This document shows, piece after piece, positions 34,212 through 46,009 of a stretch of 64,000 bases of DNA. The notes beneath the pieces were generated by a model. That model was not told the DNA's origin, made no database searches, and saw only the letters and a program-made list of their open reading frames with translations. The number at the start of each line of letters is the position of its first letter. Position 1 is the stretch's first letter. Both the position numbers and the translations under genes were made by a program. Source of the DNA: Takakia lepidozioides (lineage: Eukaryota; Streptophyta; Takakiopsida; Takakiales; Takakiaceae); assembly GCA_030704615.1 (NCBI GenBank), contig CM060731.1, positions 81,572,756 through 81,636,755 of the forward strand. Reading direction: 5' to 3'.

Positions 34212-34912
34212 CATCATGCTATAGGGTGTTGGCAAAGCATTGGACCGAGCAAGAACGGGAGCAAGTGAACTCTTTGATTCGTTACCGCCGCCACCAGAGT
34301 AAATTGGCTTGGGCACTGCCGAGCATTATGGATAGTGTTCATAAGAATCGCATCATGCACAATGACCTTTCACCGAGTAATATTTTGTTGCATTTCCCAG
34401 ATAGTACCGACCAGGTGTATATCTGGGTGTGTGATTGGGGAATGGCAACCTCCACGGAGGCAGCGAAGATATCTCCATATCTTTTTGAAACTACCAGCAA
34501 AATGAAGGAGGAATTGCATCGGCGTTGGTGGGTGGCGCCAGAGATTGCTATGGTCCACGCGACAACAAACAATTTGGTGGATGGCACACCGCGAAGGCCC
34601 ACCCAGAGCATGGCTTCCGAAACATTTGATGTTGGTAAGATAGCACACAAAATCAATGGTGGCAGTCATTACGATGGGAGTGCGTTTGAGGATAAATTCA
34701 TGGCATAGTGTTTTGCTCTTGCTCTAGAGCAGCTATGCGATGTTGTTCAGGAGACTCGACCGACATTGAGCGCCATAATGCGACATTTCATGTCGCCACC
34801 ATTCAATTATATGGAGCCTCACGATTGCTATAGGAAGGACATGTTGTATGCAATTTTACAAGCGCCCCGTAGGCGGGGGCATAAGAGTGTGGCATGGTGC
34901 CAAGGTGTTTAA
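34212..34912 (+). pseudogene. Protein kinase C-lobe exon, N-lobe missing
   Basis: From a CTATAG-type acceptor near 34211 the frame reads VLAKHWTEQEREQ and then the catalytic loop IMHNDLSPSNILLHF (near 34358), in which HRD is HND and the lysine is replaced. It continues with VCDWGMA (DFG replaced by DWG, near 34431) and RRWWVAPEI. A TAG at 34706 interrupts, after which the same frame continues LALEQLCDVVQETRPTLSAI to a stop at 34910. No N-lobe (glycine loop, lysine) is seen upstream. The HNDLSPSN form suggests a plant-specific atypical kinase group related in outline to the preceding gene. It is probably a remnant. Confidence 0.65.
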
Positions 34913-36130
34913 ACAGGTAATACGAGGGGTCAGATCTCGAGGGGTCAGATCTCCAGTTATTGTTTGGGTGAGTTGCGAGTGATTGGGGAATGTGAAAAAA
35001 AAAAAAAAAAAAAAACAAACAACCGCCAGCAATGGCGGTCGTTTAATTTACATATAAAATAATAACAACTTCTACCATACTTGCAGTCGCTTCATTTACA
35101 TAACAAAAAAATAGAAGTGGTTGACATTCTTATATTTGATTTTTTTATTTTTTATTTATTAAAATCGAGACTGCTACGGCTCAGATCACTGATGCCAACC
35201 ACTGAAGATGCCAATGGCTCACATCACTAATGTCAGTGGCTGGGAGCCATGATGCCAGCAGCTCAGATCACTGATGCAGTGGTTGGGAGCCACGATCCCA
35301 GCGGCTAGGAGCGAGATTCCATATTCGGCACTGATTCCTCCGTTGATCACCTCTTCTCATTCCTCCTCCGATCCCTCTCCGTACACCTCATGCATGCGAC
35401 AATATAGAATGACCAGCCACCCACTTCCCCCTCGTTGTATACTTATAAAGACACGACGAGTTGGCATCGTAGCTAGGAGAGAACGACGGGCTGCGAGGCG
35501 AGATTGGGGGGGGATTATAAGGGTACCACAAGGGAATTTATGGCTAAGTTTGAGGACTTTTCGCCAAAGTTTGCAAAGACCACCATTTTTGAGCGTTTTG
35601 GGCGTCCGTGGACACAAAAATTCAATCCTAGGGAAATTTGGAGCCTAAAATATGTAGGAGCGCCCTAGGACAGCTGGTAGGATGAATAGTGCCACCTACC
35701 AACCAAGAATGGACAATATATTTCCTCATCCATAAGAATGCGATATTCCATCCAATCATTTTTTAGTGTTTTTCTAGTGGCAGTCCCAATTATTTATTTA
35801 TTTATTAAAATCGGTCCAAATTAGGGCTTGCATGTATTCCATGCACATGATCGAAAGTCCGAGACAAGTCATTTCTGCAGTTTCTTCGAGGGCAAGTCGC
35901 AAGAGCCATGTGCAGGTGGGGAGAACTCCCTCAATCTCTAGCTTGCTAGATCTCTCTCAGTCACCTGTGTCATCAGCACCAAGGCATGGGCACCAAGGAA
36001 TTGAACTTCTCGCTGTAGGAAAGGGAAATGATAATATATACTCAATACCGTTGTCAAGCTGATCTGTGTATATTTCATATAATAATGATATCGAAACTCA
36101 ATGAGACTGTTGAACTGTACTGTGGAACTG
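34913..36130. other. Interval with an imperfect short repeat
   Basis: Poly(A) occurs at 34997-35018. At 35170-35310 the phrases cagatcactgatgc, gctgggagcca and cccagcggctaggagc alternate as an imperfect tandem repeat. No coding signal is recognised. Confidence 0.5.
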
Positions 36131-39100
36131 CTATTCAGTTGATAAACTGACGTTGAATAGATAAATCAAGTGCGCAATTGATACCAACAATAGAATAGCT
36201 ACAAGCCTGCAAAGAGAGGGGGCAAGGTGAAGGAAGGAGGTGGGGGAATGCCTGCTAGCCCAATCAGCTGCCGAATTGTCAAAATGAGGGTTGTTTTTGA
36301 ACTCCAAATAAAGAGAGAACATAATGTGGAGTGATTCTACGCGGCTCTTATACCTGGACATCCCATGCTAGCATTTTCCTGGATCAGAGTTAGTGATTGT
36401 GGTGTTATCTCACAAAAAAAGACTACTGAGCTCTGCCCATATGTCTTACATTTCAATTTGCTCAGACTAAAGACCTGGGCACCTACGTTGCTCTTGTTTG
36501 AGTTCCTGTGTCTAGGTGTGCACAGGTATCACATAACGAAAAATGACAAGTCAATCTGAGACCATGCAGGTGACCCTGAGAAAGATTTGGGCAAAGATCA
36601 GATTGTTGAAAATTTACTAATGCGAAGTTATAAACACCATTAGTGATTCAGGACATTGAACCCTTGATATCAGCACCCTTACCATGCCAAACCAGAAAAT
36701 GGAGGCTACGGTTCTGTCATGCCAGGGGAGTGCACTCACACAGGGATATCAAGAACGGAGCAGCAAATGTCAGTGAAGGTGGCAAGGTCCACATCCAGTT
36801 TGGAAGATGGCAGCTTGATCTCACCGAGCACTTTCTCTATCTCTGGTGGCCACCCCTGCACAGTTGCAAGAACAAGCCTAGAAAATGTTTGTACAGTGAA
36901 GCCATCAAAACAAGTGGCACTCCACGCTATGGTAATCCTAGTTTACTTAAGACCAGTCAATATGTCGCCATTTCAAGACCAGGGGACTTCATCGACACCG
37001 TTTCCAAGAGTTGGGTCCCATACATAGTACTGTGTCCAATGAACTCTTCAAACGTGATAAAATAGTTGGAGTTTTCCCGCTTAAGTTGACCTTAGCATAC
37101 ATGTAACATTTCTAACACTAAAGATCCAAAAGATGCTCTGGTTCAAGCCTTGCTAACTTCTCAATTTAAAATGGTGGTATACCTGCACAATTTCCAGATG
37201 TGTACATACACCAAAGCCCGGTTGCACTTTGTTCTGGGATTTAATATGATGATCCAATTGTCTAGCAGTTGGTCCATGTGAATTATAGCTATGTGGTACC
37301 TTGAGGGCACTAGAGTCACCATGGATCAATAACCCTCCTGGAGCTGGTCCTGGGGACTTCACCCACCAGGATATGTAACTCAGCCCAAATTATTCTGCTA
37401 CTCATGCAGAGTTTCAAGATGGTAGTTTAATCTCACCACATTGAGTTTCATCATTGCCACTACATCCGTCTCCTTTTTAATATGGATGTCATATAGGTGG
37501 GAGTAGGAACCAGACCAAGACAATTTTATGTGTAGTTTGCAGATAGGATAGATCATACATGTACCTGCATGAGCTTTTCGATGTCAGGCATAGGTTTCGA
37601 GTAGTTGACAGACGGCAGGGGCTTTGTACGGTGCAGATCCTTAATGCTATTGATCCAGGCATCCAACTTTTTGGGGTGCTTGTCAACATTCTCAATGGAA
37701 GCTACCTGGATAAAACTACATGGTCAAAGTAAGCCCATAAACACCAAAAATTCGACATGTGGTCTATGATACTTAAATATCCGCACTTCCCCTTTCTTTC
37801 ATCTCTCTAACTCAAGTAACTCTGTCTCATATTGAGTGGAATACCTTCTTCCAAGCTACCGAAGCTGCTATTGCACAGCCTCTCACTCAGATCAGTAATT
37901 AAGATCTGTCAAATTACAATGAAATTTAGATTCATAGCATCATATTGAATGTGAATACACTTGAAGTTACTCAAGAGCTTCCAGATAATGCCCAAAGCTG
38001 TCGCCCTTCTGGGGCTAGAGTAAGGGGAACTTAAGAGTTTTTGGCAGATCTTTTGAAGCAAACCCACCCCGAAACCACGTTTAGTAAAGCTTGCTTCTAA
38101 CAATGGTAAGCGCCTTGTTCTACTCAATGTTTGATTCTCTCCTCCTGTCCATTTCCTACAGTTTCAACAGGGAACGGGGTCCTTGGACGTCCAGCACTAC
38201 CCACAACAAGCACAGAGTACCGGCCAAATTTTGGTTTTCCTGAGTTTTAAACAACATCATGAAGAACACCTCAAGAGGATGGAGGCTGGATTGCATGGAG
38301 GTAGAGCGTAGCTGCAGGGATAACACTGCTGGATCACTTTGCTTCGGACCATCTTCATCCAGGACCTGACCACATTACCACTTGAACTTAGGTGTAATTA
38401 AGTCTTGCACTGAACACCTAACATATGTGGCAACAGATATAAAGAGACATACTAGCTGGACCTACATAATAGTTCATGTGTACTGAATCCCCTATTTCCC
38501 CTTGCTGTTATCAAGTTCGATTGTCTTAATTTCTCTTCAAAAGTAGTCTAAGTTAGAAGTGCAAAAACCAGGATTAGACGAAAGATGTGCAGGATGGTTG
38601 AGCAACCTTTAAGCCAAGATAGTCAGGCAATCCATCAGGACGAGGCACTTTGATGAATTCATCAACACTGCCCAGAGCAGGTATGAAATCCGGGAGGAAA
38701 GGCTTCAATAGAGTGCCAATCTCTACATCCTGTGGCTTGTAGTGTCCAATATATTGGAGAAGTCCCCTTATCTCCTCACTTACCTGCACAGTTGCTTTCC
38801 CATTGGTTTGTGACCATGGACATAATTGTTTTTCAAAGGTGGAGAGAGAGACACACACAGAGACAGACAGAGAGTGAACAAATCGCTAGAGTCTTCACTA
38901 TTAATTAAATAAAGATTTGACTCGAAGGTAACTCCATCTTCTTATATCCATGTCAACTCCACATGGGTGGATACCACCTGAACGACATGATGCTGCCCAC
39001 CCACAAGTATGAGCCTAAATGAACGTTAGCCGGGGCAACTAGCCTTGATCCTTTTGAGTTGAGCATAACCTGTTTTGTTACAATAAGCTGCACTGCCTGA

Positions 39101-39927
39101 CAGAAAAAAAGAATGAGGGAATCACTTGAATGTGATCAAACTCTGAGGACTGATCAAAGATGTCATTAGCAGACCCCTTAATCAGGCTTGAAGGTCGTGG
39201 CTTTGAAGCAGGTGATACTGTTACATCATCAAAGCTTCCGTGGACCACGTAATCTCGTTGCCGCAACGTTCGGGATATGTCATCTGTGCCTAATGAAGCG
39301 AAGGCATCGAGAGTGTCTGCATCACTGGCACCAATGCAATTATTGTGTTGGAACAAATTGCACGTGTGTCTACACACAGTGCCTTCTACACATACTAGGC
39401 TGATCCACATACGTACACCCTTTTTTATCCTTGACCCCACTTTTTATGTCATTCTAGAGCTTCATTCCCTACTGCAGCGGTCAGTGGCCAACATTCGACA
39501 AACGGAAGATGGTACCATGGCCATACCTGATAGTGTTTGCTGAGTTCAATCTGCCAGTCTGCAACATAAAAAACACGTTGTCGGGTCTCTCTCATCAAAC
39601 CAAAGGAAATAGAGACTCAAATGCCGAAAGATCATTCGGTCACTGTTAGCACCTCGTTAGCACTAATCCCACACAACATCAGCAGCAGAACATGCACCAT
39701 CCATGCCTACCGAAGTGCACACATATTTCACATAGTTCAACTCTAGCTTCCCAACCTTCTTCAAAACAATTTTGAGAGATTTCAGAGCACGAGAGAGGCA
39801 CGAGAGTCCTTGTGGCATCTACCCCAGGCCGATAGGCAGAGGGGGGCCGTGCGAAAATATCGGAGCCAGAAGTTTGTTGCGCGGACCTTCTACTCATGAC
39901 CCTGTCCCCTGCAGCACTCATCTCCAT
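36131..39927 (-). CDS. IFT46: Intraflagellar transport protein 46
   Basis: IFT46 is a subunit of the IFT-B complex that carries ciliary proteins along axonemes. Eight exons with GT-AG borders and matching phases give 362 residues: 39927-39823, 39558-39527, 39324-39126, 38783-38607, 38365-38270, 37705-37565, 36855-36740 and 36353-36131. Diagnostic segments in order are VSEEIRGLLQYIGHYKPQD, KPFLPDFIPALG, FIKVPRPDGLPDYLGLK, KQSDPAVLSLQLR, SIKDLHRTKPLPSVNYSK, MPDIEKLMQGWPPEIE, CCSVLDIPV and ESLHIMFSLYLEFKNNPHF. Length is close to the algal protein. The N-terminus is serine-rich and less conserved. After FKNNPHF the last exon reads about 50 residues more, ending in a hydrophobic stretch (LVAILLLVSIAHLIYLF) unlike usual IFT46 ends, so an unseen splice may cut it. 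No frame break was found. In a plant, this gene implies flagellated sperm. Confidence 0.92.
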
Positions 39928-41080
39928 CAAAACTGAATTTCTTAGACCCAAACAGAAGGTATGCTGGAAATTCCCAACAAAATGTAAACTAAGCGACCCA
40001 ATATGACACCGAAAGGATTCAAGTTAAGGGATATCATGTTCACATGATCAAACTAAAAATAACGGTGGCAGATTGCATTCTCAACAGAGAAGTGGGATTA
40101 GCATTTGAGCACCTGCTCGGGACATGATACTTCTTTGCATGTTTAAACTGTGTGGCACCTGGTCTGTGTTACTCGCGGGTGAGTGTGGACTTGATGTATT
40201 CGAAAACTGCAACCAAAAAATCCCACTTAGAACATTGAAGCATATAAGCTAGTTTCCGAATCTATTCAACTTGTGATTCCGCACGTTTTGGCAATCTGAA
40301 GTGAATGTTACAACTCATTTTGAACACACACATGTTCCGGACATGTTCAACATCGAGCCTGCAATTAAGATTGCAAGTGAATTGTGATTGCACATGGATC
40401 AATCTGATGAAGAGGTTACTTGGTGGAGAGAGTAGGTTTTCTTGGAATCTGCAAACAGACAAACAAACAGGTTATGATGTGCAATATTTAACCCCAACAA
40501 GTGGACCTTACCTCAATTCACAGAGTAAGATACGCCAACTAGTGGGGAGGGATTGAAGGGTCCCCAACTGATTTACAGACAAGATATAAGAACTTTAACT
40601 CCCGAAATCCATCTATCTTCACCAATGCAATCTCAAGGTAGCTAGGATGTCTATGCGGTTCTGTACCAAATCCTCATCGTCTTGCATTTTGAGATCCAAG
40701 CCGGATGTAAGGTCGGAAGTCATGCCCGATCCCTTGTCGCCGGCTCTGACCATTTAGTCACCCACAAACGAGTTCGCAGATGTTTCTCACCGAAAAACAA
40801 ATGATCGATTCACATGATCCCATGATATTCTTGTTTGTGTAAAGACAATAATGATCCATCGATAAATCCATGCCTTTCATCTTTCAATCCTCTGTCTCTC
40901 TCTCGAGTGATCTGTAAATCTTTGGGTAGTCATCTTCCCCTTCCAGTCTCTAATCCCCAACTACCAAAGTAAAATTGGTTCCTGAAGATAGTTTTGAATG
41001 ATCTTTGAATACCACAAACAAAACAAGAATACATAAGATTCGGGGCTTAAGAAGTCTGGTTAGTTACAATAACTAACAGT
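39928..41080. other. 5' flank of IFT46 and intergenic sequence
   Basis: No coding signal was recognised. No clear TATA box lies upstream of the IFT46 start. Confidence 0.4.
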
Positions 41081-41740
41081 TTTTACTACAATTAAAATTC
41101 CAATTCTGGTCCCAATTCTTTTAAAACAATTATTAGCTCTTAGTATTCCCAACTTTATCCAAGAAAAGACCGTCAACTCTGGCTGCCGGATTTAATCCTT
41201 TAAAATTTTATATAAATATAAATTAAAAATGGGATATGTCAACTCTGACAAACCCAATATTATCCAGAATAATAACTATAATAATAATAATAATAATAAA
41301 TACAAATACAAATCGCAATGCTAGAGTTGAAGATCTTGTAATATTTTCTAAAAAAGGGAACTGCTAGAGTTGGATGTCCCAAATTTATTAAATAACTTTT
41401 TGAAAATCGGGATAGCCCGAGCTGACGGTCTCGAATTATCAAATATTTTCTTGAACGATCAACATCGTCAGAGGTGACGGTCTCGATTTATTAAAGATAT
41501 ATTCAAAATTGGAACCGCCTGAGCTGGCGCTTCTTATTTATAAAATATTTTTATTGAAAATCGGGATCGGTAGCGGTCCCGCAAATATTAAATATCTTCT
41601 TAAAGTTGGGACTGCCAAAGCTGGCAGCACCGATTTATTAAATATTTTTTTGAAAATTTTGGGACCGTTAGATCTTGCAATCCCAATTTTTTCTGAAAAT
41701 GTATTTTTGAAATTTCGGACTGCGAGATATGACATGCTTG
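41080..41740. repeat. Diverged 53-bp tandem repeat in two opposed halves
   Basis: From about 41310 to 41735 a unit of about 53 bp recurs eight or nine times. Its frame is a dyad core (for example ctgccaaagctggcag, accgcctgagctggcg), then cgatttattaaatatttt and ttgaaaatcggga. Left of an AAT microsatellite (about 41278-41300) the same elements appear in the opposite orientation. Divergence between units is high, so the array is old. Confidence 0.75.
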
Positions 41741-42770
41741 GTACGTGCTTGGCTTACGTACTTGTATCATGAACCATGAAATATAAAAGTTATTTTTAAA
41801 AAACATTACACAATGTAAAGTTAATTTCTGAGGTGGCATCACGGAACGTGACTTCGGACGTGACCTTCACGTGTTAGCGCCACATCATTTTGTGCAATTA
41901 TATAGCCTCATTGGAACATGCTAGTAAATATAGTCTAGTTATGCTATTCAATTTCTCCACAAATGGAGAGTCACTGGTAATGAAGTTAGTAGAGGAATTT
42001 CATCAAATATATATTGTCCGAATTTTTCTTCTATGCAGGCTGCAGAAGAGTCACTTTTAGTCATAAAGAGAAAAGCTTATCAAAAATCTGCTAGACCTTG
42101 TTATTGGTGAGATTATTTGCAAGTAAAATGCCTCATTGGTTAATATCATAGAAAATATATGTTTGGCCAAGGCGCATGAGACTTTCTATATGAGTATCTT
42201 CGGAGGCTACATGTTATTTGCTAACAATTCTTTTTGCAAAGCCCTCAACAAGCATTACAGAATGTAGTGTAAAGATAGACGGAGAAAATCAAATGTTGTA
42301 AATGTGACTCACAATGTCTTAGCCTGTTAGCATGCATGTCAATAAACATAGTTCACTTCAAACTATTCAATTTAATCTCAGCAAATAGAAAGCCAATGTT
42401 AATGGAGTTAATAGAGAAATACCAGTAAACATATGTTTGTCTGGGTCATTTTTCTTTCTGTGAAGGCCACGTGAAGAGTCGCTTCTAATGTGTTTGTGTT
42501 TGCTTAGAAGATCATAATTATGTACATATTTTATTTATGAGAGTGTTACACAAGTTAATCACATGTTTGACTTAAAACTTACACATGTTAGCGATCTCTC
42601 AAAGCATGAAGCAATCACACTAAGAACAAGCCCTAGTCCTTCCAAGTGAAATCCACTCTATCACATAAACTAAGTCAAGCCAAGGGCACCCTTCTTAAAG
42701 GAATCCACCCTACAAAGCCCTCAACACACTCCCTCTCAATACCTAGAGCTATGGAGGTGAGAGAGGCTCA
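41741..42770. other. AT-rich interval without recognised content
   Basis: No protein-like frames are seen. From 42540 onward the text (cttaaaggaatccaccctac, cctctcaatacctagag) has the look of a retrotransposon leader or LTR, which continues into the hairpins at 42772. Confidence 0.4.
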
Positions 42771-42771
42771 T

Positions 42772-42864
42772 GGAGGCTCAACTACAAGAAGTTGAGCCCT
42801 CCTCAACACTCATAGGGGAAAATCCTTTTCCCATGTTCCAAGTGAGGTTTGACACCTCACTTGG
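42772..42864. other. Three consecutive hairpins
   Basis: Stem 1 pairs 42772-42783 with 42790-42802 (ggaggctcaact, one bulge). Stem 2 pairs 42816-42822 with 42826-42832 (gggaaaa/ttttccc, 3-nt loop). Stem 3 pairs 42838-42848 with 42854-42864 (ccaagtgaggt/acctcacttgg, perfect 11 bp). All three lie in 93 bp. Confidence 0.8.
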
Positions 42865-42969
42865 CATATGAGACAAAATGAAGTCCTAACACACAAAATA
42901 CAAATATAAATATCCAAAATGTCCTAGTTCACTAGAAGTAGGTAATTCTAGTTAACCATGACTAAAACC

Positions 42970-43155
42970 ATGACAAGCATGTAGCCCAGTGGTAATGGGC
43001 ACATACCACGTTGGATGTGGTTGTGGGTTCAAACCACCGTCTGGTGTGTCATGAAGGTGTCCACCTTCCTGCTGGAAGGCAATAGCCTTTCGGGGTCAGG
43101 TGACATCATAAGTTACGCTCCCTTCGGGAGACGTCATACTTTTTTTTATCACTAC
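42970..43155 (+). mobile_element. tRNA-derived SINE
   Basis: GTAGCCCAGTGGTAATGGGC (A-box region) is followed 35 bp later by GGGTTCAAACCACC (B box). A body with ggtgtccaccttcctgctgg and cctttcggggtcaggtgac follows, and then a T-run. A diverged copy lies at about 8890-9065. Confidence 0.8.
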
Positions 43156-43554
43156 ATTCAAGCGAATCCTCCTGTTGCATGGTGGAAAAAGGTTTACAGT
43201 GGAGGTGTCGCTATCACTTCATGCGTTCATTCTACCCTGCTACAGAGCTCTTCTTGCCTAGATTTTCTGTTGTCGAACTATATCTTAGAGGGCCCCCGCA
43301 ACAGTGTGTGGCACCGCACACTATATCTGCCCTCATTTTCCATTACTACGTGCCTTCTCTTTCTGCTACACAAGAAAGTCATATTGTGGAGAATATGTCA
43401 AACCTAGGAAGGTTGACTTTAGGAAGTTTTGACTTGAGGCTCTCAAGTCAAACCTTTAAAATAATCATATTGTGAAGGGTATATAAACCTGCAATGAAGG
43501 CATCCAGTGTTTTGGGAAAAAATTGACAAACGCTTTAATTATAGTTTGTGTAGA

Positions 43555-43979
43555 TCCTGGGTATTACAGCCACTCCTAACAACTCCACTGCCATCATCAT
43601 TGAAGAAGACATTCTCGGGGTTAGAACCCAGACATCAACTAACGCGTTTGGCGCTACATGCCTGGATACGTACTACCTTTGCAAATGGGCCGGTTTTTCC
43701 TCAGATGACAACACTTGGCAAATTGAGGACGACCTCTTTGGTTCACACGACGACTGTAACCTCATCCATAACCTTGCATTCCTTATTGTGTTCCATAAAC
43801 GTACCAACATTAACTACCTGACACACACTCACCAACAACATGTCTTCCATGCACAACTCACAGATGCCCGCAATATTCCCTACCTGCTCGTCATTCCTCA
43901 CATTCACATCAATACTACCGAATGTAACCCTGATAAAGACATTGCCCACGACTCCCCCTTAATCTGTCAGGGCCCTTAG
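43555..43979 (+). CDS. Chromodomain-containing ORF fragment
   Basis: The frame from the stop before 43555 to the stop at 43977 reads AIIIEEDILGVR, then TYYLCKWAGFSSDDNTWQIE, then DDLFGSHDDCNLIHNLAFL. The YLxKWxGFxxxDNTWxxEDDL pattern is a chromodomain, the fold that reads methylated histone tails in HP1 and CMT proteins and guides chromovirus integrases. The remaining 75 residues are unrecognised. A TTACAG acceptor near 43574 suggests it begins inside an exon. It could be the tail of a chromovirus integrase or a host gene exon. No start codon and no partner exons were found. Confidence 0.6.
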
Positions 43980-44500
43980 TGGTAAGATATCTACGCCCAC
44001 AACGGCCGATACATTGGCCTAATCCCCAATTATCAAATGACCTGGTGCAAACAATGTTGTAGTCTTAGAATATAATTCAAACTTCAATTGATTATCTATA
44101 AATTGTAACTAGACAATGGAGGATTGCAATGATTTCACCATTCACACAAATGAAAATGCAATCAATGAATTGAAAATAATCTAGCACAATATAAGATAGC
44201 TAGTTTTCCAGTGAATTCAGTGATTTTAGTTGTAAACCAATTAGCTGAAAGTTTTGCACACTTGTTCTTTGGTGAAGCTGTATATAGAGCCTAAAGACAG
44301 AATGGAGCAAATTGCATGTCAAAGCCACTTGGTTTTGTATAATGTATGATAGCCCATGTTGTAAATATATAAGTATTATGCCACTGCTGCTATTTCCAGT
44401 TCACCATGTACCCATTCAAGTTTCCTTGGGGCTGTGTTGATTAGCCAGCTCAAAACCAATGGGTAGCTTCTCCATATGGTATGAAAAGAATAAAGTGATT
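43980..44500. other. AT-rich interval, nothing recognised
   Basis: No long frames, repeats or structural elements were seen. Confidence 0.5.
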
Positions 44501-44504
44501 AACT

Positions 44505-44690
44505 ATCGAGTTTGAATTAGCCTTCCACTTGCAGTCTCCAAAGTCTAGCTTGATCCCACACCATCTTGCGTATATCCTGTCATGTACCACCAGGGCAGTA
44601 TTGAAAATGACATTTGATACAAATCCAGCTTTGACAACATGAGCATTCAGAACCTATTTGTCTTTTTGCAGGGCTGTCAGATTTACACAT
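44505..44690 (-). pseudogene. PPR fragment cut by a CACTA end
   Basis: The minus strand reads LNAHVVKAGFVSNVIFNTAL, a PLS-type PPR pattern, then YARWCG and a GYTQDGVG-like stretch in another frame. The coding similarity stops at 44690, exactly where the CACTA terminus starts. Confidence 0.6.
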
Positions 44691-44691
44691 G

Positions 44692-44960
44692 TCACTAGAA
44701 GAGAAACCGGCTTTTTCCACTGCTTTTTCCACACTTTTTGCTCTAGAATCAGCCACAGTCCACAGCTGCCGTGGGTGTAAGAAACGACTAGTGCTTTCGG
44801 ACACCCCGTGGACGGCCTGGCTCTCGGGTGGCCCTGTGGAAAAATCCACGGGTGGCTTTTTTCACGGGGTGCATGGTTACATGGCCGCTGACATGCCGAT
44901 GGCATAGCTGACATAACAAAGTGTAGAAAAGACCAGTGTGGCATGTTTCACGGCGGATTT
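44692..44960 (+). mobile_element. CACTA-type transposon terminus, copy 1
   Basis: Begins CACTAGAAGAGAAACCGGCT, the form expected of a CACTA/EnSpm terminal repeat. It is followed by many subterminal gtggaaaaa, ttttccac and ccgtgg motifs in both orientations. The first 28 bp are repeated at 57187 in the same orientation. No matching right end (ending in CTAGTG) of this family was found in the window. Confidence 0.65.
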
Positions 44961-45340
44961 CACACCTTCAACAAACCACTATGCAACACGTGTTCGTTCA
45001 TGTGTGGTGGTACGCATTAATTAATTGTTAATTGATTTTCAATATTAAATTTGAATATTAATGGATTTAATTTATTGTTATTATGATGATGATTATTATT
45101 ATTATTATAGGGAAAATGGACAGTGGCCTTGATGTGAATATTATTAAATAACAAAATATTGAAATTATGTTTTTAGAAATTATATTTATTCCCTCATATA
45201 CCAAAACACACCCTTTGCAGGGAATGAGAGTTTGACTTAGTGTCTATGCTGAGTTGCGTCTCCTACTCTCTGTAATCTAATAGACATTCACCTTTTTCCC
45301 TCGGTTGTCCCACCCTTGACTGGGGTTAGAAAAGCATTCA
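44961..45340. other. AT-rich interval with (ATT)n
   Basis: A (GAT/TTA) run occurs near 45080-45110. Nothing else is recognised. Confidence 0.5.
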
Positions 45341-45880
45341 TTCCACAGCTTCTCTTCATCTCTGTTACATGTTTTTGAATACTTTCCTATTGTCACTTTG
45401 GCAGTATCATGTCAAAATCACTCCAAACTATGTACCATCTACCCATGCAGGTTTCTTGTAGTTATCCTTCTATAGGGAATCATAAGTAATCTGGAGCTTG
45501 AAATCCGGCCCTCTTGGATGATTCTCTATCCCTGCTCCTTCAGCTATCCATGCCTCTACATAGATCATGCATACATCCTTGCATTGTTGTTAGCAGCTGA
45601 CAATGGCAGCCTAGATTTGTTCCAGCAAACACCCAACTCAACTTATTACACCAGTTCCTATTCTCAATTGCATCTTCCACTTTATAATCCAAATGCATTT
45701 ACCTTCCAAGACGGACTGGGGTCAGAAAAGTATTCATTCCACAGCCTCTCCTCTCTGTTACCTATTTCTGGATACTTTCCTATTGTCACTTTGGCAGTAT
45801 CATGTCAAAGTCATTCCAAACTATCAAAGGTTCACTCAACCAGCTAACTTGCAGAATTCTTGAAACACGAAAATTTAGGG
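45340..45880 (-). repeat. Dispersed repeat R, copy 2
   Basis: Reverse of the 24-kb copy. Landmarks are actttggcagtatcatgtca (twice, about 45399 and 45789), ccggccctcttggatgat, and ttagcagctgacaatg. Confidence 0.75.
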
Positions 45881-46009
45881 CGATTCTGATAAGAGGGGAA
45901 AACAGAGTGAAATGTGTTGAAGAAGGTGTCTTGATTAGCATTGTCTGATTTTATCAATTGTGCCGCTGTTGCTGCGGCTTCCAGTTGACCATCTACCCAT
46001 GTTTCTTGG

